64,000 bases of DNA from Arthrobacter sp. MAHUQ-56. GTDB taxonomy: Bacteria > Actinomycetota > Actinomycetes > Actinomycetales > Micrococcaceae. The first letter of the stretch is position 1. Each line of letters begins with the position of its first letter. This document shows positions 50,825 to 59,483 of the stretch, in pieces. The DNA is taken from NCBI RefSeq assembly GCF_019710585.1, contig NZ_JAIFZQ010000010.1:124001-188000 (forward strand), written 5' to 3'. Under the pieces are notes generated by a model. That model saw only the letters and a program-made list of their open reading frames with translations, searched no databases and was not told where the DNA came from. The position numbers and the translations under genes are program-made.

Positions 50825-53476
50825 GTGCCACTTGAGAATCTGATGCGCAGCGAAGCCGCCGACCGTTCAGCCCTGATCAGCACCGCCAGTTACGACGTCT
50901 CGCTGGATGTCCGGCACGCCGCGGACCCGGACATAGCCGGCTACACCAGCCGCAGCGTCATAACCTTCACGGCCTCGGAGCCGGGAAGTTCAACGTTCCT
51001 CGATTTTATCGGCGCCGGCGTCCACAGCGTTTTCCTCAATGGCAGGCGCCTGCCAGTGGAGGACGTGGTGGACGGTTCACGGATCAGGCTGGAGAACCTC
51101 CTGGCGGAGAACCAGGTGACTGTCACCGGGACCGCCCTGTACAGCCGCTCCGGTGAGGGGATGCACCGGTTCGTGGACCCTGCAGACGGCAAGACGTACC
51201 TCTACACCCAGTACGAACCCGCGGACGCCCGCCGTGTGTTCGCCAACTTCGAGCAGCCGGACCTCAAGGCCACCTACACCTTCCATGTCATGGCGCCGGC
51301 ACAGTGGGAGGTGGCGTCCAACGGCGCGGAGGTGAAGCGGACGCTGCTCACCAGCGATCCGGCCACGGCCTGCTGGGACTTCGCCACCACGCTGCCCATG
51401 TCCACCTACATCACGGCGATCCTGGCGGGCCCCTATTTCAAGGCGCAGGACCGCTGGCAGGCAACGCTCGACGACGGGACACACCTGGACGTGCCCCTGG
51501 CCCTTTACTGCCGGGCGTCGATGGCGGACTCCTTCGACACGGACCACCTTTTCGCACTGACCAAGAAAGGCCTGGACTTCTTCAACCGGCTCTTCGACTT
51601 CCCCTACCCGTGGGGCAAGTACGACCAGGCGTTCGTCCCGGAGTACAACCTTGGCGCCATGGAAAACCCGGGGCTGGTCACCTTTACCGAGAGCTATGTG
51701 TTCACCTCCCGGGCCACCGACGCCCAGTACCAGGGCCGCGCCAACACCCTGATGCACGAAATGGCGCACATGTGGTTCGGCGACCTCGTGACCATGCAGT
51801 GGTGGGACGACCTGTGGCTGAAGGAATCCTTCGCCGACTACATGGGCACCCTGGGCGTGGACCGTGCGACGGACTGGGACACCGCCTGGGTGAACTTCGC
51901 CAACAAGCGCAAGGCATGGGCCTACGTCCAGGACCAGCTGCCCACCACACACCCAATCGTGGCGGACATCCCTGACCTGGAGGCCGCGAAGCAGAACTTC
52001 GATGGCATCACCTACGCCAAGGGCGCATCGGTTCTGAAGCAGCTGGTGGCGTATGTGGGGTTCGATGCGTTCATCGCCGGGTCGCGGGCGTACTTCCGGA
52101 AGCACGCCTACGGAAACACGTCCCTGGGCGACCTCCTCGACGCCCTGGGCGAGGCCTCCGGTCGGGACCTGGCAGGCTGGGCGCAGCTCTGGCTGCAAAC
52201 ATCCGGAATCTCCACCTTGTCCCTCGACATCGTTCCGGGAACAACGGACGACGACGGCGTGCCCGCCGGGGTGGCGATCGTCCAGGAAGCAACGGATCCC
52301 GTCACGGGACGCGAGGAACTGCGTCCGCACCGCCTGCGGGTGGGATCCTACGATTTTGACGGCTCCGGTGCCCTGGTGCGGACCGGGAGCATTGAAACCG
52401 ACGTGGTGGGCGCCCGGACGGAACTCTCCCGGCTCGCGGGACACCCAAGGCCTGCGCTGCTGCTCGTCAACGACGACGACCTCGCGTACGCCAAGGTGCG
52501 GCTGGACCCGGAGTCCGAAGCCACCGTCCGCGCTTCCCTGGACCGGATCACCGATCCGATGGCGCGGGCACTGTGCTGGACGGCGCTCTGGAACTCCGCC
52601 CGCGACGGTGTGAGCCCTGCCCGGCACTATGTCGACGCGGTGGCCGCGTTCGCCCCTGCCGAAACTGGCATCGGTGTCCTGCTGAACGTCCTCGACAACG
52701 CCGTGACCGCCGTCGAACGCTACACCGCCGTTGGCAGCCGAACGGCTGTGCGCGCCTCCTTCCTGGCCACCGCCGCCGAAGAACTGGACCGGGCCCGCCC
52801 GGGCTCCGACCAGCAACTGGCCTGGGCCCGCACCCTCGGCACGCTCAGCCGGCACGACGCCACGCTGCTGCCGCGCCTGCGGGGGCTCCTGGACGGGACG
52901 GACGCCGTGGAAGGCCTTGCGGTGGACGCGGAACTCAGGTGGCACTTCTGGCATGCGCTCGCCGCAAACGGGCAGGCATCCGCAGCCGAACTGCACGCCG
53001 AACTGAAGCGGGACACCACCGCCTCCGGACGCGCCGGACACGCCACCGCACTGGCCTCCCGCCCCGATCCGGCGGTCAAGGCCGCGGCCTGGAACGCTGC
53101 CGTAGAAGGCAACGAACTGTCCAACCAGCTGCTGACCGCCACCATCAACGGATTTGCCACGGCGCCGGCGGAGCTGCTCGAGCCATATGTTGAGCCCTAC
53201 TTCGACTGCCTCCGGAAGACCTGGGATACCCGCAGCATCGAGATCGCCGGCCGGATTGTCCGGGGCCTGTATCCGGCGGCACAGGACCTGGCGGAAGGAA
53301 CCGAACCGGCGGAGCACCGCGTGATCCGGCGCACGGACCGCTGGCTCGAGGAGAACCAGGACGCGCCGCACGCACTGCGCCGCATCGTGGTGGAACAGCG
53401 CAGCCACCTGCTGCGGGCACTGTGCGCGCAGGCCGCCGTCGTGGGGTCCCCCACCCTGGCCCCGCCCGCGCACTGA
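50825..53476 (+). CDS. pepN: Aminopeptidase N (M1 family)
   Basis: 883-residue cytosolic zinc aminopeptidase removing N-terminal residues from peptides. GTG start. M1 signatures are GAMEN in YNLGAMENPGLVTF and HEMAHMWFGDLV plus LWLKESFADYMG (HExxHx18E). C-terminal ERAP1-like helical domain occupies about 510-880. It would finish peptide degradation downstream of the Pup-proteasome. Stands alone, with only 34 bp to the upstream yeiH-type gene; a TTAGAT hexamer 6 nt before the GTG is a possible but weaker leaderless -10. Confidence 0.95.
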   Translation: MPLENLMRSEAADRSALISTASYDVSLDVRHAADPDIAGYTSRSVITFTASEPGSSTFLDFIGAGVHSVFLNGRRLPVEDVVDGSRIRLENLLAENQVTVTGTALYSRSGEGMHRFVDPADGKTYLYTQYEPADARRVFANFEQPDLKATYTFHVMAPAQWEVASNGAEVKRTLLTSDPATACWDFATTLPMSTYITAILAGPYFKAQDRWQATLDDGTHLDVPLALYCRASMADSFDTDHLFALTKKGLDFFNRLFDFPYPWGKYDQAFVPEYNLGAMENPGLVTFTESYVFTSRATDAQYQGRANTLMHEMAHMWFGDLVTMQWWDDLWLKESFADYMGTLGVDRATDWDTAWVNFANKRKAWAYVQDQLPTTHPIVADIPDLEAAKQNFDGITYAKGASVLKQLVAYVGFDAFIAGSRAYFRKHAYGNTSLGDLLDALGEASGRDLAGWAQLWLQTSGISTLSLDIVPGTTDDDGVPAGVAIVQEATDPVTGREELRPHRLRVGSYDFDGSGALVRTGSIETDVVGARTELSRLAGHPRPALLLVNDDDLAYAKVRLDPESEATVRASLDRITDPMARALCWTALWNSARDGVSPARHYVDAVAAFAPAETGIGVLLNVLDNAVTAVERYTAVGSRTAVRASFLATAAEELDRARPGSDQQLAWARTLGTLSRHDATLLPRLRGLLDGTDAVEGLAVDAELRWHFWHALAANGQASAAELHAELKRDTTASGRAGHATALASRPDPAVKAAAWNAAVEGNELSNQLLTATINGFATAPAELLEPYVEPYFDCLRKTWDTRSIEIAGRIVRGLYPAAQDLAEGTEPAEHRVIRRTDRWLEENQDAPHALRRIVVEQRSHLLRALCAQAAVVGSPTLAPPAH

Positions 53477-53555
53477 CGGCAGGGCTCGATGCGCTGGGAC
53501 AGTCCGTGCGCAGCGAACCGGGGCCTCACTGCGCCCTGGCGCCCACAGTCCGGCG

Positions 53556-54653
53556 TCAGGGGACGCGGTGAAGCCATTCCCGGGTGCCGAACTTGGATGC
53601 CACCCGTTCCTCTGCCGCGGCCAGTTCCCGTCCCGTCAGCTCGGACGGGGTGGCACCGTAGCGCCCGCTGAAGACATCGATCATTTCCTCGATGATGGCG
53701 GTCCGTGCCAGGCCGGTCTGGCGGCGGAGCGGGTCCACGCGCTTCTTGGCGCTGCGGGTGCCCTTGTCGGAGAGTTTCTCCTTGCCGATCCGCAGGACCT
53801 CCACCATCTTGTCGGCGTCAATGTCGTAGCTCATGGTCACGTGGTGCAGCATGCCGCCGTTGGCCAGCCGCTTCTGCGCGGCCCCGCCGATCTTGCCCTG
53901 GTCCGTGGCGATGTCATTGAGCGGGACGTAGAAGGCGTTGATGCCCAGTTTCTCCAGCGCGGCCATGACCCAGGCATCCAGGAAGGGGTAGGAGTCCGCG
54001 AAGCTGAGCCCGTCCACCAGCGTCTGCGGCAGGTAGAGGGAGTACGTGATGCAGTTGCCGGCCTCCATGAACATCGCTCCCCCGCCGCTGATCCGGCGGA
54101 CCACGTTGATGCCGTGCCGGGCCACGCCGTCGGGATCCACCTCGTTCCGCACCGACTGGAAACTGCCGATGACCACGGACGGCTCCTGCCAGTCCCAGAA
54201 CCTCAGCGTCGGGGTGCGCAGCCCAGCCCCCACCGCTTCGGTGAGGACCTCGTCCAGGGCCACGTTGATTTCGGTGGGCAGGACGGTGGGTGCAATGACG
54301 TTCCACTCGTGGTCGGCCCACGAGGTCGCCTTGGCCAGGGCCCGGCGGACGGTGACTGCGACGGCGTCCGCGGAGAAGCCGAAAAGGACCGTGCCGGGGG
54401 GCAGCGCTGCGGTGACTGCTGCGGCGAGGTCGGCAGCGGGCGTGGTGTCCGGCAGGCCGGTCAGCGCGCGGTTGATGTCCAGCAGCGCCTCATCCGGCTC
54501 CAGGAAGAAGTCGCCGCTGATGGACACCCTGGCGAGCGTGCCGTCCACGACGGCCACGTCCGCCACCACGAGCTTGCCGCCGGGAACCTTGTATTCTCCG
54601 TGGTGGTCACCATTCGCGCTGCGGTTGTTGGATGCGGGAAAGGTCTGCGTCAT
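53556..54653 (-). CDS. Lipoate--protein ligase A family, accessory domain placed N-terminal
   Basis: 365-residue ligase attaching lipoate (or octanoate) to dehydrogenase E2/GcvH domains with ATP. Catalytic part (about 115-330) shows NVVRRISGGGAMFMEAGN and GKIGGAAQKRLANGGMLHH with the conserved Lys. Residues about 18-90 (GEYKVPGGKLVVADVAVVDG, SISGDFFLEPDEALLDINRAL) resemble the accessory domain that lies C-terminal in Escherichia coli LplA and is a separate protein (LplB) in Thermoplasma; here it precedes the catalytic domain. Start taken at 54653 (MTQTF); an ATG 9 bp upstream is also in frame. It is convergent with pepN. Confidence 0.9.
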   Translation of the reverse strand: MTQTFPASNNRSANGDHHGEYKVPGGKLVVADVAVVDGTLARVSISGDFFLEPDEALLDINRALTGLPDTTPAADLAAAVTAALPPGTVLFGFSADAVAVTVRRALAKATSWADHEWNVIAPTVLPTEINVALDEVLTEAVGAGLRTPTLRFWDWQEPSVVIGSFQSVRNEVDPDGVARHGINVVRRISGGGAMFMEAGNCITYSLYLPQTLVDGLSFADSYPFLDAWVMAALEKLGINAFYVPLNDIATDQGKIGGAAQKRLANGGMLHHVTMSYDIDADKMVEVLRIGKEKLSDKGTRSAKKRVDPLRRQTGLARTAIIEEMIDVFSGRYGATPSELTGRELAAAEERVASKFGTREWLHRVP

Positions 54654-54697
54654 GATTCCCATCCTGCCCCAGAAAGCAGGTGCGCGGTTAACGCGAA

Positions 54698-54727
54698 AAA
54701 GCCCGCACCGTTGCGGGTGCGGGCTTT
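54698..54727 (-). terminator. Terminator of rpmE2
   Basis: Perfect 12-bp stem AAAGCCCGCACC/GGTGCGGGCTTT (54698-54709, 54716-54727) with a 6-nt loop and a following AAAAAGC on the plus strand, i.e. TTTTTCGC on the minus strand. It starts about 24 bp after the rpmE2 stop. Confidence 0.85.
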
Positions 54728-54750
54728 CTCCTGAAGCTTGGGCGAAGGAA

Positions 54751-55008
54751 TTACTTCTTGCCGCCGAAGCCCTTGAAGCGAGCGTTGAAGCGCTCGACGC
54801 GGCCTGCAGAGTCCATGATGCGCTGCTTGCCCGTGTAGAACGGGTGGGACTCGGAAGAGATTTCGACGTCGATGACCGGGTAGGTGTTGCCGTCTTCCCA
54901 CTCGATGGTCTTCGAGGAAGACACGGTGGAGCGGGTCAGGAACTTGGTGCCGGAGGCCAGGTCGTTGAAGACAACAGCTTCGTACTTCGGGTGGGTATCA
55001 GACTTCAT
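54751..55008 (-). CDS. rpmE2: Ribosomal protein L31 type B (zinc-independent)
   Basis: 85-residue L31 paralogue, start ATG at 55008 with AAAGG spaced 9 nt. It has the type B features [16 protein letters not shown] and [13 protein letters not shown] and contains no cysteine, so it lacks the zinc-binding CxxC pair of L31 type A. C-minus L31 paralogues are commonly induced under zinc limitation by Zur; I see no recognisable Zur box upstream. The leader holds a perfect 8-bp inverted repeat (55027-55048). The gene stands alone. Confidence 0.95.
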   Translation of the reverse strand: MKSDTHPKYEAVVFNDLASGTKFLTRSTVSSSKTIEWEDGNTYPVIDVEISSESHPFYTGKQRIMDSAGRVERFNARFKGFGGKK

Positions 55009-55026
55009 AATGGGACCTTTGTTCAC

Positions 55027-55048
55027 GCAGCTGGATTTTGCCAGCTGC
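55027..55048 (-). promoter_or_regulatory. Leader hairpin or operator upstream of rpmE2
   Basis: GCAGCTGG (55027-55034) and CCAGCTGC (55041-55048) separated by 6 nt. It ends 18 bp before the start codon and could be an mRNA hairpin for translational control or a DNA operator. Confidence 0.5.
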
Positions 55049-55182
55049 CAGGTATGAATGGGATGGCTGGGATCTGCAGCAGCCGAAGCTGAGAAAGCAG
55101 GACAACCAGCTATCTATCATAGCGGACGCGGGAGGGCATGACGAACGCGTCCGCGGCCCCGCAGCCGTTCCGCTGCCCGGCG

Positions 55183-55992
55183 TCAGTTACGGGGGCGCAG
55201 CTCCCAGAACGCGACCGCGGATGCAGCGGCCACGTTGAGCGAATCCACGCCATTGCGCATGGGGATTTTGACGGCGAGGTCGACGGCGGCAAGGGTCCCG
55301 GCGCTCATGCCGGCGCCTTCGGTGCCCAGCACCAGGGCGAGCTTGTCCGGGTTCCGCGCCGCGACCGCGTCCACGTCCTCGGCGTCCGGGGTCAGCTCCA
55401 GGGCAGCAACGGTGAAGCCGTGATCCTTGAGTACCTGGAGGTCTCCGGGCCAGCTGTCCAGGCGGGCCCAGGGCACCTGGAACACGGTGCCCATGCTGAC
55501 TCTGACGCTGCGGCGGTACAGCGGGTCGCCGCAACGGGGCGAGACGAGGACGGCATCGATGTCCAGTGCTGCGGCGGAGCGGAAGATGGCGCCGACATTG
55601 GTGTGGTCCACAATGTCCTCCAGGACCGCCACGCGGCGGGCTCCGGCGAGCAGGTCCGGCAGGGGAACAGGGGCGGGGCGCTGCATGGCCGCCATGGCAC
55701 CGCGGTGCAGGTGGAAACCGGTGATCTCCTCCAGCAGCGCAGCCGAGCCGATGAACACAGGAACATCGGGGTAGGCCTTGAAGACGTCGTCGAGGTCGGC
55801 CAGCCATTTCTCGGCGAGGAAGAAGGAGCGCGGCTGGTGCCCGGCTGCGAGGGCGCGGCGGAGTACGCGCGACGATTCTGCGATGTACATTCCTTCTGCC
55901 GGTTCGCGGAGCTTGCGCAGGTGCACATCGGTCAGGGTGGTGTAATCGCTGACGCGGGGATCGTCGGCGGACTCAAGGTAGTGGAAGGTCAC
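55183..55992 (-). CDS. TrmH/SpoU-family RNA 2'-O-methyltransferase
   Basis: 269-residue SPOUT methyltransferase. N-terminal YLESADDPRVSDYTTLTDVHL is a substrate-binding extension. Knot-fold motifs are VLEDIVDHTNVGAIFRSAAAL, LALVLGTEGAGMSAGTL and IPMRNGVDSLNVAAASAVAF. It would methylate rRNA or tRNA. GTG start 8 bp after the TSUP gene stop, so in one operon with TSUP and possibly the ABC ATPase. Confidence 0.92.
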   Translation of the reverse strand: MTFHYLESADDPRVSDYTTLTDVHLRKLREPAEGMYIAESSRVLRRALAAGHQPRSFFLAEKWLADLDDVFKAYPDVPVFIGSAALLEEITGFHLHRGAMAAMQRPAPVPLPDLLAGARRVAVLEDIVDHTNVGAIFRSAAALDIDAVLVSPRCGDPLYRRSVRVSMGTVFQVPWARLDSWPGDLQVLKDHGFTVAALELTPDAEDVDAVAARNPDKLALVLGTEGAGMSAGTLAAVDLAVKIPMRNGVDSLNVAAASAVAFWELRPRN

Positions 55993-55999
55993 CGGGCGA

Positions 56000-56785
56000 T
56001 TATTTCAGCAGGTTGGCGATCATCACGCCGAGTGCCACGATGCCCAGGGCGAAGATCACTGCACGGAGGACGCGGGGCGATAGCTTGCGGCCGACTTTCG
56101 AGCCCAGCAGGCCGCCGATGGTGGAACTGACTGCGATGAGCAGCACCACCAGCCAGTTAATCCGGTCGAACGCGAAGAGCAGGTACGAGATGGCCGCCAC
56201 CATGTTGACGCCGAGCACCAGGATGTTCTTCATGGCGTTGGCGTTCTGGATGGTGCCGGTCAGGAACACCCCCAGAATCCCCACCAGCAGGATGCCCTGT
56301 GCTGCAACGAAGTAGCCGCCGTAGACACCGGCCAGGTACACCAAAACCAGCAGCAGGATGCCGTGGCGTTTGTCCCGCACCGCGTGCTCGGGGTTTGCCT
56401 CGCGGTTGCGTACCCAGTCCTGCAGCCGCGGCTGGAACACGACCATGAGCAGCGCCAGGACCAGCAGGACCGGCGCGACGTAGTGGAAGACCTTTTCGGG
56501 CAGGTGCAGCAGGAGCCATGCGCCCGATATGCCGCCCAGGACCGACGCCGGCAGCAGCCGCAGGACTTGCCGTCCACGGCCGGCCAGTTCGCGGCGGTAG
56601 CCGAAGGCTCCGGCGGCCGTGCCCGCCACCAGTCCCATGGCGTTGCTCATGGAGGCGACGACGGGAGCGACCCCCAGGGCGATCAGCACGGGGAAAGTGA
56701 CCAGCGTGCCGGAGCCCACCACCGCATTGATGGTGCCGGCCCACAGGCCGGCGATGGACACAATGATGCTGCCGAAGAGTTCCAA
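56000..56785 (-). CDS. TSUP family membrane permease (TauE/SafE-like)
   Basis: 261-residue membrane protein of the sulfite/organosulfonate exporter family. Two repeats each start with a Gly-rich segment: AGLWAGTINAVVGSGTLVTFP and VYGGYFVAAQGILLVG. About eight helices. TTG start. Family members export sulfite, sulfoacetate or thiosulfate; the substrate here is unknown. It follows the ABC ATPase gene by 20 bp. Confidence 0.88.
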   Translation of the reverse strand: MELFGSIIVSIAGLWAGTINAVVGSGTLVTFPVLIALGVAPVVASMSNAMGLVAGTAAGAFGYRRELAGRGRQVLRLLPASVLGGISGAWLLLHLPEKVFHYVAPVLLVLALLMVVFQPRLQDWVRNREANPEHAVRDKRHGILLLVLVYLAGVYGGYFVAAQGILLVGILGVFLTGTIQNANAMKNILVLGVNMVAAISYLLFAFDRINWLVVLLIAVSSTIGGLLGSKVGRKLSPRVLRAVIFALGIVALGVMIANLLK

Positions 56786-56805
56786 GGTACTGGTGGCGGC
56801 CTGTT

Positions 56806-57591
56806 CTAGCGGCGGGCTGTGGCCGTGTAGCGGCCGCCGTTTTCGGACACGTCCAGCGGCAGGCCGAAGGTGGTGCTGAGGTGCTCTTCGGTCAGGACCT
56901 CGGTGATGGGGCCTGCCGCAACGACGCCGCCGTCACGCAGGAGCATGGCGTGGGTGAATCCAGGGGGGACTTCCTCGAGGTGGTGCGTCACCAGGACCAT
57001 GGCCGGCGCCGCCTCGTCGCGGGCGAGCTCGCCGAGCTTGTGGACCAGCTCCTCGCGGCCCCCGAGATCCAGTCCGGCGCCGGGCTCGTCCAACAGCAGC
57101 AGCTCGGGATCCGTCATGAGGGCGCGGGCGATCTGGACGCGCTTGCGTTCACCTTCGGACAGCGTGGCAAAGGTCCTGTTGAGCAGCGGCCCCATGCCCC
57201 AGTCGTTGAGCAGGCGGAAGGCGCGGCGTTCGTCGTCGCGCTCGTACCCCTCCCGCCAGCGGCCGGTCACCCCGTAAGCGGCGGTGACCACCACGTTGAG
57301 GACGTTCTCGTGTTCCGGGATCTGGGTGGCGAGGGCAGCGGAGGAGAGGCCAATGCGGGGGCGGAGTTCGAAGACGTCAACGCGCCCCAGGACCTCGTCG
57401 AGGATGCCGGCGGTACCGCTGCTGGGGTGCAGCCTGGCCGCCGCGATCTGGAGGAGAGTGGTCTTGCCGGCGCCGTTGGGGCCGAGAATCACCCAGCGTT
57501 CGCCTTCGTTGACCTGCCAGTCGACCTTGTCCAGCAGGGTCTTTTTGCCTCGGACAACGCTGACGGAGTCCAGTTCCAGAACATCACTCAT
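56806..57591 (-). CDS. ABC transporter ATP-binding protein
   Basis: 261 residues from the ATG at 57591 (MSDVLELDSVSVVRGKKTLL). Walker A is GPNGAGKTT, signature TLSEGERKRVQIARAL, Walker B LLLLDEPGAGLDLGG, H-loop VLVTHHLEEVP. The branch resembles YlmA/ModF-like soluble ABC ATPases; no permease gene is adjacent apart from the TSUP gene, which does not normally need an ATPase. The longer frame upstream to 57639 is less convincing. TAGTGT lies 8 nt before the ATG. Confidence 0.86.
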   Translation of the reverse strand: MSDVLELDSVSVVRGKKTLLDKVDWQVNEGERWVILGPNGAGKTTLLQIAAARLHPSSGTAGILDEVLGRVDVFELRPRIGLSSAALATQIPEHENVLNVVVTAAYGVTGRWREGYERDDERRAFRLLNDWGMGPLLNRTFATLSEGERKRVQIARALMTDPELLLLDEPGAGLDLGGREELVHKLGELARDEAAPAMVLVTHHLEEVPPGFTHAMLLRDGGVVAAGPITEVLTEEHLSTTFGLPLDVSENGGRYTATARR

Positions 57592-57690
57592 AGGAATAGA
57601 CACTAGGACAAAAAAGAGGCCGACTGATAACCGGTGCAACTGCTCGAAAAAGCATGACGTGCATGGAATCAGCGTCCGGTGCAGGCGTCC

Positions 57691-58353
57691 TCAGCCGGTC
57701 GCCTGGAGGGGAGATGCCGGCGCCGTCCCGCTGCGCGGCTTGTGGTTGAGGTACTGCCCTGCCAGAAGGTACCAGTACGGCCAGGCCAGCCAGGCTGCTG
57801 CGCCCGTAGCGACCCCGGCCCCCATGAGGGCCATCCGCAGCCACTCGGGCCCCTGGAGAACGTAGCCTGCGCCGGCAACCGGCAGTCCCGCCAGCAGTGC
57901 ACCGCCGATGAACCGGCCTAGCCGTGACAGCCGGCGCGGGTATCCCTCGACGTCGCGGAGGCGCCGGTGGACCAGGAAAAGCCAGGCACCCTGGAGCGTG
58001 ATGGACGCCACCGACACGGCCGTTGAGGTGTTGAAGTCCAGTACCCTGAGGACCAGCAGGGCGGAACTGGCGGCGCCGGCCGCGCAAGCGGTGACGGTAA
58101 GCCACTTCACAGGCCCAGTCCATGCCGCCGGCGGCACCCGGCGGTGGACCTGCAGGATGACGGGGATGACCAGGACGTTGAACACGGCGCCGGTAGCGTC
58201 ATTGATGGTGCCAAAAACATACGGGCCGCCACGGGGTACTTCCACGGCGTACATGGCGGCGAGGGTCACCGCCCCCGCTGCCCCGGCGGCCGCCGCCGCA
58301 TAGGCGAAGCGTGACGCCGTGCTGTAACCGCGGATGTCGATCAGCTGGTCCAT
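57691..58353 (-). CDS. Hypothetical polytopic membrane protein
   Basis: 220 residues with about six predicted membrane helices (AAAAAGAAGAVTLAAMYAV, FNVLVIPVILQV, WLTVTACAAGAASSALLVL, TLQGAWLFLV, FIGGALLAGLPVAGAGYVL, MALMGAGVATGAAAWLA). Good ribosome site AGGAGGG. It resembles the general DUF4386-like membrane protein set, but I would not name a family. Stands alone before serB, opposite strand. Confidence 0.72.
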   Translation of the reverse strand: MDQLIDIRGYSTASRFAYAAAAAGAAGAVTLAAMYAVEVPRGGPYVFGTINDATGAVFNVLVIPVILQVHRRVPPAAWTGPVKWLTVTACAAGAASSALLVLRVLDFNTSTAVSVASITLQGAWLFLVHRRLRDVEGYPRRLSRLGRFIGGALLAGLPVAGAGYVLQGPEWLRMALMGAGVATGAAAWLAWPYWYLLAGQYLNHKPRSGTAPASPLQATG

Positions 58354-58503
58354 CCTGCCCTCCTGTTGTCAGGACGCATCCAATGGGTACCCAGCCAAAC
58401 CCCATCGTAGGCCGGTGGCCGCCACTTAGACAGGGGCGCGTTCCGGCGACCGTTCCCGGCTTCGCCCGACGCAACAGATTCAAGGGACCAGTCCCCCGCT
58501 GAC

Positions 58504-58509
58504 TAAGAT
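58504..58509 (+). promoter_or_regulatory. -10 hexamer of leaderless serB
   Basis: TAAGAT followed by 7 nt and the ATG at 58517. Confidence 0.5.
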
Positions 58510-58516
58510 TGCAGGC

Positions 58517-59410
58517 ATGACTTCGAACGTGACTGCGGTCAGCTATGGCCTGAATGTGACCCCGACCGGGCTGGAGCAGTTGCGTTCCGTCCTTACCTTG
58601 CAGGGCGCCGCAGTGCTCTCCGAAGACACCGGCGGAGACGGCCGGTACCAGGTGCACGTAGCCGGGCTCCAGCTTCCTGATGCAACGGCTGCTGGCCTTG
58701 CCGGCCTGCGCCATGCCGTGGCCGAAGCCGCCATCGAAGGCTTTGATACGGCCCTGGTCCCGGCCGGCCTGCGCTCGGCCGGCCGCAAGCTCCTCATCAT
58801 GGACGTCGACTCCACCCTGATCCAGCAGGAGGTCATCGAACTCCTCGCAGCCTACGCCGGCAAGCGCGAGGAGGTCGCCGCCGTCACGGAGGCCGCCATG
58901 CGCGGGGAGCTGGACTTCACCCAGAGCCTCCACGCCCGGGTGGCGGTGCTCGCGGGGCTGCCGGCCGACGTCGTCCATTCCGTCCGGAACGAGGTGAAGC
59001 TCAGCGAAGGGGCGGCGGAGCTCGTGGCCGCCTTCAAGGCGGCAGGGCACGTGGTGGCCGTGGTGTCCGGCGGCTTCAACCAGATCCTGGAGCCGATCGC
59101 CGCGGAGCTGGGCCTGGACTACTGGCAGGCGAACGAGCTGGAAATCGTGGATGGCGCCCTGACGGGCAGGGTGCTGGGTGCCGTGGTGGACCGTGCCGCA
59201 AAAGAAAAATACCTGCGTGAATGGGCAGCCGCGGAAGGTATCGCGCTGGAACACACCGTCGCGGTGGGCGACGGCGCCAACGACCTGGACATGCTCGGCG
59301 CCGCTGGGATCGGCGTCGCATTCAATGCCAAACCCGCGGTGCGCGCGGTAGCCGATGCCGCCGTCAACATGCCCTTCCTTGACGCCGTCCGCCACGTCGC
59401 CGGGGTCTGA
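58517..59410 (+). CDS. serB: Phosphoserine phosphatase SerB
   Basis: Hydrolyses L-phosphoserine to serine, last step of serine synthesis. 297 residues. An N-terminal ACT-like segment (about 1-85) precedes the HAD core: MDVDSTLIQQEVIELLAAY with catalytic Asp96 and Asp98, VVSGGFNQILEPIA and VGDGANDLDML. The SerB-specific glutamate helix (EEVAAVTEAAMRGELDF) is present. Own leaderless-type -10 and a strong convergent terminator at the end. Confidence 0.95.
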   Translation: MTSNVTAVSYGLNVTPTGLEQLRSVLTLQGAAVLSEDTGGDGRYQVHVAGLQLPDATAAGLAGLRHAVAEAAIEGFDTALVPAGLRSAGRKLLIMDVDSTLIQQEVIELLAAYAGKREEVAAVTEAAMRGELDFTQSLHARVAVLAGLPADVVHSVRNEVKLSEGAAELVAAFKAAGHVVAVVSGGFNQILEPIAAELGLDYWQANELEIVDGALTGRVLGAVVDRAAKEKYLREWAAAEGIALEHTVAVGDGANDLDMLGAAGIGVAFNAKPAVRAVADAAVNMPFLDAVRHVAGV

Positions 59411-59425
59411 CTCCCCTTAAGAGGA

Positions 59426-59466
59426 CGGGCCCCCGCCTGCAGGATTTTCCTGCGGCCGGGGGCCCG
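59426..59466. terminator. Bidirectional terminator between serB and an SDR gene
   Basis: Long hairpin: CGGGCCCCCG (59426-59435) with CGGGGGCCCG (59457-59466), and an inner GCAGG/CCTGC stem around an A/T-rich loop. It lies 15 bp after the serB stop and 18 bp from the convergent SDR stop. Confidence 0.78.
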
Positions 59467-59483
59467 GTCCGGTGCTCCGGAGA

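Noticed and set aside
51077..53473. Long minus-strand open frame of 798 codons opposite pepN
   Set aside because: It lies fully antisense to a well-supported M1 aminopeptidase. High-GC genes create long open antisense frames. The translation is low in hydrophobic order and matches no family.
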